This document shows positions 1-9,722 of a stretch of DNA of 62,336 nucleotides, in pieces (position 1 is the first letter of the stretch; each line of letters begins with the position of its first letter). The DNA is from Deltaproteobacteria bacterium (lineage in GTDB: Bacteria; Desulfobacterota; Deferrisomatia; Deferrisomatales; BM512), in contig PKTU01000026.1 in assembly GCA_002869005.1 (NCBI GenBank), positions 1-62,336 on the forward strand. Reading direction: 5' to 3'. The position numbers were made by a program, and so were the translations under genes. A model generated the notes under the pieces. The model had not been told where the DNA came from, ran no database searches, and saw nothing but the letters and a program-made list of their open reading frames with translations.

Positions 1-2
1 AA

Positions 3-830
3 AGCGCAGCCAGTGGCATTGTAGTAGACGCCAATGCGGAGATTAACGCGGCGGCCAACTACTATGGCACCCTCTCCGGATATGCGCGCGGCGGCCACGG
101 CGACAGCAGAATTTCCGACCCGGCTTACGAACCGGCGCTTGCTACAATCGACCCCTCTACGGGCAACGACGCACCCATCGATTGTACTGCCTGCCATGAT
201 GCGGCCTCGCAACATTACGGTGCGGACCACGATGTAACATTGACGGGCAACCCCAACAGGTTGCAGGGTATAACGCGAGATTCGAGTTCGGCAGATGTTA
301 ACGCCCTCTGCGCCAACGTTACATGTCACCCGACGGCCTTCTACTCCGGGCCATCAGGCGCTGGCGATACGGAATACCACCACCCGATGCTGGTTAGCCC
401 GGCGTTGCTGGCCTCTCCGAAGGTTATGACGGCGATTGACGGCGGCACAACGTGGACTGAGATTGCTCCGGTCGATCTCCCTTACCACTATGAGCAGAAT
501 GCATACGGCGCAGCCAATTACGATACACATGTTGACAGCCTTAAGGATTGGTGGGCCGGTAACCCTGTCGCAAGCCGAGATGACGATGCGCCTCCGAGGC
601 CGGTGCTCTACGGAGAGGCACAATCCGCCGACCCGAAGGCGATTCTGCCGTTGGCGCGTTACGTAATAGGCGGCGGATCCTCGGATGACATAGTCTGTAC
701 GACTTGTCATAATCCGCATGGCTCGGACCTCTTCGTCTACGATCCGGGCGGAATTGGTCAGGATATACCGGACAACAATATGCTCAGGCTCAGGGACACT
801 GATTCGACTCTCTGTAACGCCTGCCACTAG
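3..830 (+). CDS. Multiheme c-type cytochrome, 5' end missing
   Basis: The reading frame is open from the left edge, so the N-terminus lies outside the window; about 275 residues are visible. Four haem-binding motifs are seen: CTACH near base 183, an expanded CANVTCH (CX4CH) near base 321, CTTCH followed by NPHG near base 697, and CNACH as the last residues before the TAG stop. The 'CHNPHG' signature and a haem motif at the extreme C-terminus are typical of doubled-CXXCH cytochromes of metal- and sulfur-reducing Desulfobacterota. It is expected to be periplasmic or surface-exposed and to conduct electrons; partner and exact family are not determinable. The next gene also ends in a terminal CXXCH, suggesting relatedness. 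Confidence 0.85.
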   Translation, partial: SAASGIVVDANAEINAAANYYGTLSGYARGGHGDSRISDPAYEPALATIDPSTGNDAPIDCTACHDAASQHYGADHDVTLTGNPNRLQGITRDSSSADVNALCANVTCHPTAFYSGPSGAGDTEYHHPMLVSPALLASPKVMTAIDGGTTWTEIAPVDLPYHYEQNAYGAANYDTHVDSLKDWWAGNPVASRDDDAPPRPVLYGEAQSADPKAILPLARYVIGGGSSDDIVCTTCHNPHGSDLFVYDPGGIGQDIPDNNMLRLRDTDSTLCNACH

Positions 831-853
831 ACGAGCAACGCTAAATTAAAAAG

Positions 854-897
854 AAGGGCGGCTTCTCAAAGATGAGAGGCCGTCCTTTGATTTTTTT
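854..897 (+). terminator. Rho-independent terminator
   Basis: A 15-bp stem (854-868 with 873-887, two G-U pairs) has a four-base loop and is followed by a run of seven T (891-897). It sits 23 bp after the first cytochrome gene. Confidence 0.85.
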
Positions 898-1010
898 GGT
901 ATACTCTTTTGGTTAATACCAAGTGAACGCAGAGGCGTCACTTAACCAGCGGCTTATTTAGTTTTGCCCAGCGTGCATTCGCAGTTTTAAGATCTATGAC
1001 GGAGGGTTCA

Positions 1011-1781
1011 ATGTTTCGTTTGAAGGTTCTTGCCCTTTTGGGTGTGGCGCTAATCTTTACCGTTCAGAATTCTGCGGCGGCCGACGGCCATCCGGGAAGC
1101 TCTGCAAATTGTTCCACTTGCCATAATGTTTCATCAGCCGGCAATGCGCCTAAAGTCATCCCCCAGGATATAACCTACCTTGATAAGGTGACCAACACGC
1201 AACAGAGCATCTGGAAACACAACGAATTGTCTTGCGTTGGGGGAGTAAGGGCCGATGGCTCCATTACCGGCGGTTGCCACAACCCAGACAGCGGTTTTGA
1301 ATCATACCTTGTGGTTGATATAAAAGATAAGCCTGTTGATTTATTGTGCCAGAAGTGCCACCTTAGCCAGACCCGGGCCGGTATGCACCACCCCTCATAC
1401 ACGGTAGATGAGGATGATAACGGCAGACCTGAAAAAGCTGTTTCCGTACCCGCCGATAAGTTGGCTGTAAGCGAACTTTCAGTGGCTAACGCGCCTGAGC
1501 CTGTTAAGACTTTTCCTGATGCCTATCTTCTCGCCGAAGATAGCGCAGGTAATGAAGAGCTACGGGTGGCTATCCCGTTGATCTCGACGGCGCTTGAGAT
1601 CAATGGCGAGGTTAAAACCTTTGACCGGGTCGTTACATGCACAAGTTGTCATAACCCACACTACGGCTTTCTCGCGCCAACAGGCGAAGCGAGAGTGTTT
1701 GAGAAGACTGCGCGAAAAGTTGGCGACGCGATGCTGCGATTGGCGGATGAGGACAATCGGCTCTGCCTGGCCTGCCATTAA
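1011..1781 (+). CDS. Exported multiheme c-type cytochrome with one atypical haem motif
   Basis: 256 residues from the ATG at 1011. An in-frame ATG at 996 is less likely because a GGAGGG Shine-Dalgarno (1001-1006) lies between the two. The N-terminus is a Sec signal peptide (FRLKVLALLGVALIF, then an AAA-type cleavage region). Canonical motifs are CSTCH, CQKCH, CTSCH (followed by NPHYG) and a C-terminal CLACH. Between the first two is a Cys followed 13 residues later by Cys-His in a 'GGCHNP' context, which may be a CX13CH haem site. The protein is therefore at least tetrahaem, possibly pentahaem, periplasmic or outer surface. It follows another cytochrome and precedes a giant surface protein, which suggests a role in extracytoplasmic electron transfer (inference). 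Confidence 0.85.
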   Translation: MFRLKVLALLGVALIFTVQNSAAADGHPGSSANCSTCHNVSSAGNAPKVIPQDITYLDKVTNTQQSIWKHNELSCVGGVRADGSITGGCHNPDSGFESYLVVDIKDKPVDLLCQKCHLSQTRAGMHHPSYTVDEDDNGRPEKAVSVPADKLAVSELSVANAPEPVKTFPDAYLLAEDSAGNEELRVAIPLISTALEINGEVKTFDRVVTCTSCHNPHYGFLAPTGEARVFEKTARKVGDAMLRLADEDNRLCLACH

Positions 1782-1897
1782 GTTTTTTGTTTTTTAGTTT
1801 TTTTTGGGGAAAAAGTTGATTATCAATCCGCCGTGGGGTAAAGACTGACGGCTGGTATAGCTATGTATTTGTTGGGGGGTATTCACGAGGTCTATTC

Positions 1898-4800
1898 GTG
1901 AGGCTCAATTTATTTATGGCGTTATGCGGTAAATTCTCTCGCCTGAACTTGTACCTTATGGTTGGGTGCTTTTTGTGGGCAATCCTGTTGCCGGGCTTTG
2001 CCCGTGCAATAGACGATTCCTGGTACCCATATCCCACTCAGACCCAAGACCACCCGGGTGGTGGCCCCTGGGGCGGTTCCGTTACAAAAATCATAACTAC
2101 CTACGACATTAACGGCGACCCGGAAGTAATGTGGGCCTCGACGCGTGGCGGAATCTATAAGTCATTCGATGGTGGGGGTACATGGCTCTTTTCCTCAACC
2201 GGGCTTGGTTCGCTTAACGTAATGGACATAGCGGTTTCAGCTTCAAACCCGGATATACTTATCGCCGCGGTTTCAGCTCCCGTATCCGGTATCCCGGTGA
2301 ATGACCAGGGCGGAGGTGTATATCTTTCCACAGACGGCGGCGTTACCTGGAGCCGATTCAGCCCCGACCTCTTCATGCGCACCTCTTTTTATGCGAAGTA
2401 CTTCACCCGGGTAGCTATCGACCCAGAAGACAGCTTTCATTTTTTTGCCGCTTGCAACAATATGGAGACGACGACCGCTGACGAGGATGTGCTCTTCGAG
2501 TCCCTTGACGGAGGGCAGACATGGTTAGGGACAAGTGGTCAGCCACGCCTAACCTTCACGGAGTTTTTTGATTTCAGGGTTCTCAAGTTTGGCACCGGCG
2601 GAACAGTATATTTCTCAGGGGCCGGGCCGCTGATCTATCAGCTTAACAAGGGGGCTCAAAACGCTTCTGTAATCGCCGCCCCCAACGTAGACCCGCAGCC
2701 AATCGACCTATATCCGGAATGTGATTCCTCGGAGTATGTAATTCGGGACTTTGTACGCATCGACGGTTCCAACGAGGAGATCTTTACCGCCGCGGGTTAC
2801 TGCGGTTTGTGGCATGGCGAAAAAAGTGCCCAGAACAACTGGAGCTGGGAGCAGCTTGTGGTGGTTCCCTATTCGGTGAATGGATTTCCAGCAGTTACGT
2901 CTGTAGCTGTGGATGAAGAGCTTGGTTCAAAAATTTTATACAGCCTCTTCGATTTCCAAGGGCTTATTGGATCAGGCATTTTCGAATCAAATGACAGCGG
3001 CATAACCTTCACAGCTTTTCCTATGCCTGAAAAACATATGAACTTCGGGCAGCTCTATTATTCGTCGGGTTATCTCTTCGCGGCGGAAGCGGCTTCCGGC
3101 ATCTATAGGAAGATAGATGGAGGTACCCTTACGCAGTATTCAAAGGGGATGAATGCCTTTGATGCCGATAGCTTCGACTTTAACCCCGGGGGGAACGACG
3201 CAGCTTTTGGCGATTGTGAGCTCGCAGTGGCCGGCGGTAACGGAGTTGTATGTGGCGGGGTTACCCTATGGACTCCAGGAGTAGGGTGGGGGAGAAAGAA
3301 AGTAGACGTTTTTGCCGCCGGGCGCTCGACAAGCTCCATTACTTACCAGAATCCGGACAAAATATGGGTAGCGCTCGATGGCTTCCAGCCCTACTCGGGG
3401 CAGCGGTTGGTAAATACGTTTAATTGGAAGGAGGAGAGCGGGGGAGATGGCAGCGAGGCGCTGATATTCAACAATGTAACGGCTTTCGCTTTCAACGCAA
3501 ACCCATATCTGCCGGAGGGGACGGCTCATGGAAACCATGGAGCGTTGAGCTCCTCGGAGGGGTTGAGAGGGCTTGTCTATATGCCCAAGGAAGACTCCCA
3601 AAATAACCCGTATTACTTGGCAAATGTCTGGACCAAGCCGGGAAACTATCCCGCCGAAGGCTACAACAACTGGCTGGTTGAGGCTGACCCCTTCATGCTC
3701 GGCGCTTTCTACGTTGCGGGTTCACGCTCCGGTAACGGCGCATACGTCGGTTATCTCGATTACCAACGGGATATCATTAAGATATCTTTTGAGGATATGC
3801 CCTATTACAAGCCGATGCTCTCCCCTGTGAGCAGACCGGCAGACACTTTCATCTGCGATCTAACCGTTTCCGCTGCCGAGAGCGGGGTCTTATTGGCGGG
3901 CACCAGAAATTTTGGCGCGCTCTTCTCGGAGGATGGCGGGGCGAGTTGGAGCCAAACCTTTTTGCCGGATATCGGATTTGACTACGACGCAAGCAAGGTT
4001 GCGCTAGGCCCTCGTTCGGGCAGCGTTCTTCAGGCAATCGTCGTGGACAATGATGAGATATTCGTTAGTGGAGACAGGGGCGCAAACTGGCATCAAATGA
4101 CCGCGGGCGTATCCTTCGCGGCTTCTCCCTTTACCATCAACGACATAAAGTTCTCACCCGATGGCCGGGCCCTCATCGCGGCAGTGGCGAATAGGGGGCT
4201 TTGGCAGCTTTATGTTGGCGATCCCCCCGAAGTAACCCTCTCTTTACCGGTAACACTCGCGCTGGACGTTGAGGCGCAGATTGATATAGTCCCGACAGAT
4301 GCGGACCCGGGTGATTCAGTCTCGGTGGAGTACGCCTTTTTGCCCGACACCAGCTACATCTCGGGCACACAAGCTTGGTGGACCCCGGCCAACACCCCCC
4401 CTCTGATTGGTCCTATTGGGGATATGCTAGTAACGGTTGGCGAGACCCTCTCCCTCGCCCTTGATGTAAGCGACCCGCTGCCCTTTACGCAACTTAGCGT
4501 TCATGCCTCAGATGGTTTTTACACGACGAGCGATACATTTACCATTAACGCCGATGACCCCCTGAACGGGACGCCCCAGGTTTCCGCATCCGGAACCATA
4601 TTGGATAGCGCTTACCCGAATCCAGCTCACTTTGATTCAACGCTCCTCACCTTTGACTGGACACCCCAATACGATGAGGGCGGCTCAAACTATCAGGTAA
4701 CTTTTACCGCGGAGGATGGGCATCTGGCCCAAAGCTCTGAGGCGTTGACGATAACCGTAAACCGCGCTCCGGAAATATCATTTGACCAAGAGTATGTGGC

Positions 4801-7800
4801 TTTGGCCGATGCGCCCTATATTCTGGACCTGCCTATTATAGACCCCGACGGTGATGCGCTCACCCTCTTGGCCGATGAGCTCCCCAGTTGGCTAACGCTG
4901 GACGCCCCCGGCAGGCAGGTTTGGGGTACGCCTCCCGCATCCGATGGAACAAAGACACTTCCGCTTGCTATTTCTGCGACGGATATTCATGGGGTGACGA
5001 GGAGCGGCTCCACTGGAATTTACGTGAACAGGGCGCCGGTGTTAGACCCCATAGGCGCCAAGGTAATCTCAAGCGGAGAGCTGGAAGTCTTTACTGTAAA
5101 CGCCACGGATCCGGACGGGGATGTAGTGGCTATAACCCTCGACAACCTGCCCGAAGGCGCATCTTTCGACGGTACGACGTTCACCTGGATGCCTGCTATA
5201 AGTCAACCGACGACGATGAACTTAATTTTTACCGCGACGGACTCCTATGGCGCTACCGCTCAGGAGGTCGTCGAGCTAAGCCTCATTCCCTCCGCAAACA
5301 TAACGCCGGTGCTGGCAATAGTTGGCGATAAAGTTGTTAACTCCGGCGGAACTATTTCATTTAACCTAAGCGCCTATGACCCCGACTCCCAGAACCTTTC
5401 ATATAGGTACGTTGCATCACCCGAGCTTGACGGAGCCTCCCTTTCAGGAGATCTCTTTACCTGGACGGCCGGGGCCGGCGCCACCGGTAGCTATCAAGTC
5501 ACCTTTACCGTTTCAGATGAATACCTGGCTGAGGACTCCGAGACTGTAACGATTCGGGTCAATGAGGGTCCGGTGCTGTCGCTGCCGGGGCCTCTTTTAA
5601 AAGTCCCCGGAGATAATGTCTCCTTTACAGTTACAGCCACGGATATAGACGGCGCTGTCATCAGCGCTACAAAGATGCCCTCGGGAGCAACCTTTGACGG
5701 TAGTGATTTTTCCTGGATTATACCGGTGAATGGGCCGGATGGTGAGAGAACGGTTGAGTTCAGGGCGTTAGATCGTAAAGGTGCTGAATCAACGGGCACA
5801 GTCACTATCTCGGTGTCAACCAATCAACCTCCTGTGCTGGCGCCAATAGGGGACAAGCTGTACAACCTTGCCGGAGCGACAAGCGTGTTGCTCTTCGAGA
5901 TAAATGCTTCGGACAAAGAGGGTGATACTCTGGATTATAGCCTGGAGTGGGCCGACCCGGACAACTTCGACCAGGCTATACTAGACGCAAATACCGCCAT
6001 CGTCCTGAATACCTCTCAATTGCCGCCTACGGTCAAGGTCACCTTCTACATAGCAATGCCCCCGGAGTTGGTTTACTTTAACACCCCGGACCCTGATATT
6101 CTGCCTTTGCGTGTCGTTGTTACGGAGAGGGATTCCGGGCGGCGCGTATATGAAGATGTAAACATAATCGTCTACCATGAAGATCCAACACAGCCGAACT
6201 CCGCGCCTCAGCTTGTCGACCCCGGGCCAAAAGCCGGCGTCGTCGGCCGGATGCTCACATTCATGGTTTACGCCACTGACGCCGATGGAGACCCCGTGAC
6301 CATCACGGCGTCGGGCCTGCCACCTTGGGCAACCTTCGTCGATGGTTTATTCTCCGGTACTCCGGCCCAAACTACGCCTTACACCGTGACGTTTACCGCC
6401 GATGACGATGACCCGGCATCAGGGTCCGGCTCAATCGATGTCCCCATTACCGTAAGTCATGCGCCACATTTCATAGGGCTAACCGACCAGGTCGCTACGG
6501 TTGGCGAACCGTTTACCTTTGACGTAATCGCAGCGGATGACGATGGGGATGGCGTAACCATTTCAGCTGTAGATGCTCCCCCCCCGGATGGTAATTTCCT
6601 TGACCCGACCTTCACCTGGAATCCAGTGGCTTCGGGGAGCTACACAACCACATTCACAGCCAGCGACGGAGTCAACGAGAAGTCACGAGAGGTTCTCTTC
6701 ACGGCGAATAGCGCGCCTTACATAACAGGTGCCGTGGACAGCTTAGTTCAGGTTGGCGAGAACGTCTTCTTCAGCGTCGAAGCCCTCGACCCCGACAACG
6801 ATCAGGGCGCTATAACCCTGATGGGAGCTCCGGCCACTGCTACTTTCGACGGCAACAACTTCTCCTGGATTCCGGCCTTTTCCGAAAAGGACGCAGTCTA
6901 CAATCTTACCTTTTCCGTAAGTGACGAGCATGGTCTAACCGCTACAGCCGCTGCTCTAATAACGGTAAATATCGGCCCTGATATAACTTCGGCAACGGAG
7001 CACCTTGCTACAATAGGCACTCACTCCGAGCTTCAACTAACCGCCGAGGATGCCAACGGCGACGACATAGTCTTCTCCTTACTCTCAGCGATACCGCAAG
7101 GGGTGACATTTGACGCAGCTTCGTCGGTAATCAATTTCGATATGGAGCAGGGTTCGGCGGAAGGCGCACCCTATACTATAACCGTCCAGGCAGACGACGG
7201 GCGGGGCGGTATTGCGACGGCGGATCTTATCGTCACCGTTAACAGCCCGCCAACCTTTACAGGTGTGGATAGTGCCGTAGCTACTGTCGGCAGACCCTTC
7301 TCGGTGACCGTGCCCGTATACGACATCGATGATGACGAGGTCACCATTACCCTGGATACCACCATCCCAGCGGGGATGACTTACAATGACCAAGTCGATC
7401 CCGTGGAGCTTGCCTGGACCCCGACTACAGAGGACCACACGGCGGGCGGCTTCGCCATAGGCTTTACCGCAATTGACGGACGTAGCGGAGTTTCTACCCA
7501 TAACCTTCAGATTATTATGAACGTTGAGCCCCGCTTTAGCTTCGATACCAGCCTTACTGCAAATCTCGGCGACGAAATTTCACACCCCATAGTAGCGCTC
7601 GATGATGACGGAGGAGTTGTGAACGTCACTGCAATCTCCGGAATCGTAGATACGATGTCCTTTGCAGGCGGCGTTTTCAGTTGGACTCCCGACGAGGATG
7701 ATATCGCGGGTTCTCCCTACAGGATAACCTTCAGGGCCACTGACGAGCATGGTATCAGCGTGACCAGCGTACTCACCATAACCCTACTTGAACCTCCGGC

Positions 7801-7873
7801 GCCCTCCGGCGGAGGCGGTGGTGGTGGCGGTGGCTGCTTCATAGACAGCCTGGGAGCCAAGAGCGCGCTATGA
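1898..7873 (+). CDS. Giant secreted beta-propeller / Ig-like (cadherin-type) repeat protein
   Basis: 1991 residues; GTG start preceded by GAGG seven bases upstream. An N-terminal hydrophobic signal segment (about residues 15-38) is followed by a region to about residue 770 rich in Asp-box/BNR motifs of SxDxGxTW type (SFDGGGTW, STDGGVTW, SLDGGQTW, SEDGGASW), the mark of sialidase-like beta-propellers. The rest is about 12 tandem Ig-like modules of roughly 90 residues, each with a 'DPDGD' or similar acidic turn, 'FDGxxFxWxP' and a final 'VN', as in He_PIG/dystroglycan-type cadherin-like domains; the acidic turns suggest calcium binding. The C-terminus is PSG, nine Gly, then CFIDSLGAKSAL, resembling Gly-rich Cys-containing C-terminal sorting tails. 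Probably a surface adhesin or scaffold. It overlaps the next propeller gene by 4 bp (ATGA). Confidence 0.8.
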   Translation: MRLNLFMALCGKFSRLNLYLMVGCFLWAILLPGFARAIDDSWYPYPTQTQDHPGGGPWGGSVTKIITTYDINGDPEVMWASTRGGIYKSFDGGGTWLFSSTGLGSLNVMDIAVSASNPDILIAAVSAPVSGIPVNDQGGGVYLSTDGGVTWSRFSPDLFMRTSFYAKYFTRVAIDPEDSFHFFAACNNMETTTADEDVLFESLDGGQTWLGTSGQPRLTFTEFFDFRVLKFGTGGTVYFSGAGPLIYQLNKGAQNASVIAAPNVDPQPIDLYPECDSSEYVIRDFVRIDGSNEEIFTAAGYCGLWHGEKSAQNNWSWEQLVVVPYSVNGFPAVTSVAVDEELGSKILYSLFDFQGLIGSGIFESNDSGITFTAFPMPEKHMNFGQLYYSSGYLFAAEAASGIYRKIDGGTLTQYSKGMNAFDADSFDFNPGGNDAAFGDCELAVAGGNGVVCGGVTLWTPGVGWGRKKVDVFAAGRSTSSITYQNPDKIWVALDGFQPYSGQRLVNTFNWKEESGGDGSEALIFNNVTAFAFNANPYLPEGTAHGNHGALSSSEGLRGLVYMPKEDSQNNPYYLANVWTKPGNYPAEGYNNWLVEADPFMLGAFYVAGSRSGNGAYVGYLDYQRDIIKISFEDMPYYKPMLSPVSRPADTFICDLTVSAAESGVLLAGTRNFGALFSEDGGASWSQTFLPDIGFDYDASKVALGPRSGSVLQAIVVDNDEIFVSGDRGANWHQMTAGVSFAASPFTINDIKFSPDGRALIAAVANRGLWQLYVGDPPEVTLSLPVTLALDVEAQIDIVPTDADPGDSVSVEYAFLPDTSYISGTQAWWTPANTPPLIGPIGDMLVTVGETLSLALDVSDPLPFTQLSVHASDGFYTTSDTFTINADDPLNGTPQVSASGTILDSAYPNPAHFDSTLLTFDWTPQYDEGGSNYQVTFTAEDGHLAQSSEALTITVNRAPEISFDQEYVALADAPYILDLPIIDPDGDALTLLADELPSWLTLDAPGRQVWGTPPASDGTKTLPLAISATDIHGVTRSGSTGIYVNRAPVLDPIGAKVISSGELEVFTVNATDPDGDVVAITLDNLPEGASFDGTTFTWMPAISQPTTMNLIFTATDSYGATAQEVVELSLIPSANITPVLAIVGDKVVNSGGTISFNLSAYDPDSQNLSYRYVASPELDGASLSGDLFTWTAGAGATGSYQVTFTVSDEYLAEDSETVTIRVNEGPVLSLPGPLLKVPGDNVSFTVTATDIDGAVISATKMPSGATFDGSDFSWIIPVNGPDGERTVEFRALDRKGAESTGTVTISVSTNQPPVLAPIGDKLYNLAGATSVLLFEINASDKEGDTLDYSLEWADPDNFDQAILDANTAIVLNTSQLPPTVKVTFYIAMPPELVYFNTPDPDILPLRVVVTERDSGRRVYEDVNIIVYHEDPTQPNSAPQLVDPGPKAGVVGRMLTFMVYATDADGDPVTITASGLPPWATFVDGLFSGTPAQTTPYTVTFTADDDDPASGSGSIDVPITVSHAPHFIGLTDQVATVGEPFTFDVIAADDDGDGVTISAVDAPPPDGNFLDPTFTWNPVASGSYTTTFTASDGVNEKSREVLFTANSAPYITGAVDSLVQVGENVFFSVEALDPDNDQGAITLMGAPATATFDGNNFSWIPAFSEKDAVYNLTFSVSDEHGLTATAAALITVNIGPDITSATEHLATIGTHSELQLTAEDANGDDIVFSLLSAIPQGVTFDAASSVINFDMEQGSAEGAPYTITVQADDGRGGIATADLIVTVNSPPTFTGVDSAVATVGRPFSVTVPVYDIDDDEVTITLDTTIPAGMTYNDQVDPVELAWTPTTEDHTAGGFAIGFTAIDGRSGVSTHNLQIIMNVEPRFSFDTSLTANLGDEISHPIVALDDDGGVVNVTAISGIVDTMSFAGGVFSWTPDEDDIAGSPYRITFRATDEHGISVTSVLTITLLEPPAPSGGGGGGGGGCFIDSLGAKSAL

Positions 7874-9648
7874 AGATTCTGAGGGCAATTCTGGCGACGC
7901 TTCTAATCGCCGGGGGAGCCCTCGCTGCGGGCCCATATGGCGGCACGGTAAACAACTTGGTCCTGAGCTCAAATGGCATACAACCTCTTTACGCCGCTAC
8001 CGAGCGGGGCCTTTACATTGTCGCTAACGGGAAGTGGACGCGGGTCGATTACTTCGGCCTGGGTGCTGTTAGGGAAATTGCCCGCTCAGGCGACAAACTC
8101 CTAGCTCTAAAATCCCTTAGCGATATCTACGTGAAAACCAGCGGAGACAAATGGCGCTTATCGAAGGTGGGCCTTAAGGGGCCCCTCGGACACTCCATCG
8201 ATGAGATACTCTCCCTCGCGGTAGACCCGGTACTTTCCAGGCGTCTTTACCTTGGAAGCGCAGGCAAGGGAGCTTTTGTAACTGTAAACGGCGGGCGGGA
8301 TTGGGACCTTCTGTGGGAGGGGCTGGAGGAAAACGGCCCCGCTGCCGGACATGTTTCGGCGATCCTGGTGCCTCGCTTTGAGAGGGATTTAATAATTGGC
8401 ACAAAAGGAGAGGGCCTTTTTGTCTGGCGCAATAAGAGCTGGAGGAAGCTAGGGGAGGGGCTACCCCCCAAGTTCAAGGTGCTTGCCCTTGCAGAGGAGC
8501 CCGGAGAACCTGCACACCTTGCAATGGGCACCCAGGATGCCGGCCTCTGGGAATCGGACGACTCAGGAGAGAGTTGGCGGCGTCTACGAACAGGGGCGTA
8601 CAACATGGTCTCAGCGGTGTCAATCGGCGTTGACGGCTCCATAGCGTCCTTCTTTCCCGGCGAGGGGTTCGTAATTGCGCGAGATGGCCGCGCTGGACGG
8701 GTCCAGCGTTTACCATACACCTTTGTAAACAGCCTCTCCCCCGCTAAGGGAGGGGGCTGGTATGCGTCCATGACCCATGACGGTATAGCCAAGATAGCTG
8801 GAGATGGAAAGATAGAGGGTTTCCTCAATAACGGGCTTGAGGCCACAACCATAAAGTCGATAGTCCCCGGCTTGGATGAGAACTCTCTTTGGTGCGGCGA
8901 CATGAACGGCGTCTTTTATTCAGATGACGGGGGCGAAAACTGGCAAACCCGCGATGAGGGGTTGATAACCGGTGCTGCTATGCAGCTTATGTGGCTAAAT
9001 GGCGACTTATACATTGGCGACCTCGGCCAGGGCGTTTTCATCTGGCTACCTGAGGATGGTAAGTGGAAGCAACTTTCAGAGGGGCTTGGCACCTCAAATA
9101 CCATCTACAAGATGGATTATGACGCTGGCGGAAAGATATACGTAGGCACAGAAGGTGGCGTAATGCGCCTCGACTCCAAGGATAAGGAGTGGGTAAGGGC
9201 TTCAACGGGCCTCCCCGAGGGGGTTAATAAATGGAGCCTCACGATAAACAAGCCGGAGCGTGATACGGTCTACGCCGGCGGTTCAAAAGGGCTCTTTGTC
9301 ACCAAAGATGTAGGGGAAAGCTGGCGGGAGATACTCCATGTGCCGGTTGATTATCTGGAATGGCTTGAGAACTATCTTTGGGTAGGCATAGACAACACGC
9401 TTGGCTTCTACAATGGCGAGGAGTTAGTAGAGACCTTCGCGGCTGCTGATGAGAATGAAAACGTGAATGTCGTCGCAGCGGTAGGAGACAGCCTCTTCAT
9501 CGGCACGGATAAGGGCCTTTACCTGGGCGGCGCTGAAATTAGAATGCTTTGGAAGGGCGCGGGGGTCGTCTCTCTATTGCCTGTGGGTGGAGACAGGCTC
9601 TATGCCGGTACCGATGGAGTGGGGGTTAAGCTCTTTAAGCTGCGCTGA
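7870..9648 (+). CDS. Exported BNR/YVTN-type beta-propeller protein
   Basis: 592 residues with a signal peptide (MKILRAILATLLIAGGALA). Repeating 'YAATERGLY', 'LYLGSAGKGAFVTVNGGRDW', 'DDSGESWRRL', 'YSDDGGENWQ' and 'TKDVGESW' units show at least one, probably two, beta-propellers built from Asp-box/BNR-like blades. It resembles the N-terminal half of the preceding giant protein and is translationally coupled to it (ATGA overlap at 7870), so the two are probably made together and may assemble on the cell surface. No catalytic residues of a sialidase are evident; binding or scaffold roles are more likely. Exact ligand unknown. Confidence 0.75.
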   Translation: MKILRAILATLLIAGGALAAGPYGGTVNNLVLSSNGIQPLYAATERGLYIVANGKWTRVDYFGLGAVREIARSGDKLLALKSLSDIYVKTSGDKWRLSKVGLKGPLGHSIDEILSLAVDPVLSRRLYLGSAGKGAFVTVNGGRDWDLLWEGLEENGPAAGHVSAILVPRFERDLIIGTKGEGLFVWRNKSWRKLGEGLPPKFKVLALAEEPGEPAHLAMGTQDAGLWESDDSGESWRRLRTGAYNMVSAVSIGVDGSIASFFPGEGFVIARDGRAGRVQRLPYTFVNSLSPAKGGGWYASMTHDGIAKIAGDGKIEGFLNNGLEATTIKSIVPGLDENSLWCGDMNGVFYSDDGGENWQTRDEGLITGAAMQLMWLNGDLYIGDLGQGVFIWLPEDGKWKQLSEGLGTSNTIYKMDYDAGGKIYVGTEGGVMRLDSKDKEWVRASTGLPEGVNKWSLTINKPERDTVYAGGSKGLFVTKDVGESWREILHVPVDYLEWLENYLWVGIDNTLGFYNGEELVETFAAADENENVNVVAAVGDSLFIGTDKGLYLGGAEIRMLWKGAGVVSLLPVGGDRLYAGTDGVGVKLFKLR

Positions 9649-9673
9649 ACGCCCCTTTGCTCTTTGTTTTATG

Positions 9674-9703
9674 AAAAAACCGGGCCATGACGCCCGGTTT
9701 TTT
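9674..9703. terminator. Bidirectional rho-independent terminator
   Basis: A 12-bp stem (9674-9685 with 9692-9703; CCGGGC core flanked by A6 and T6) gives a T-run on either strand. It separates the convergent propeller and decahaem cytochrome genes and can serve both. Confidence 0.9.
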
Positions 9704-9722
9704 GTTTCAAACAGTTTGCCTA

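Noticed and set aside
4230-7800. DNA-level tandem repeat array in the giant surface protein
   Set aside because: The repeats are divergent at the nucleotide level; they are protein-domain repeats, not recent duplications or a CRISPR-like array.
8247-8903. Long open frame on the minus strand inside the propeller gene
   Set aside because: It lies wholly inside a well-supported plus-strand gene, has no family resemblance and is a by-product of codon composition.
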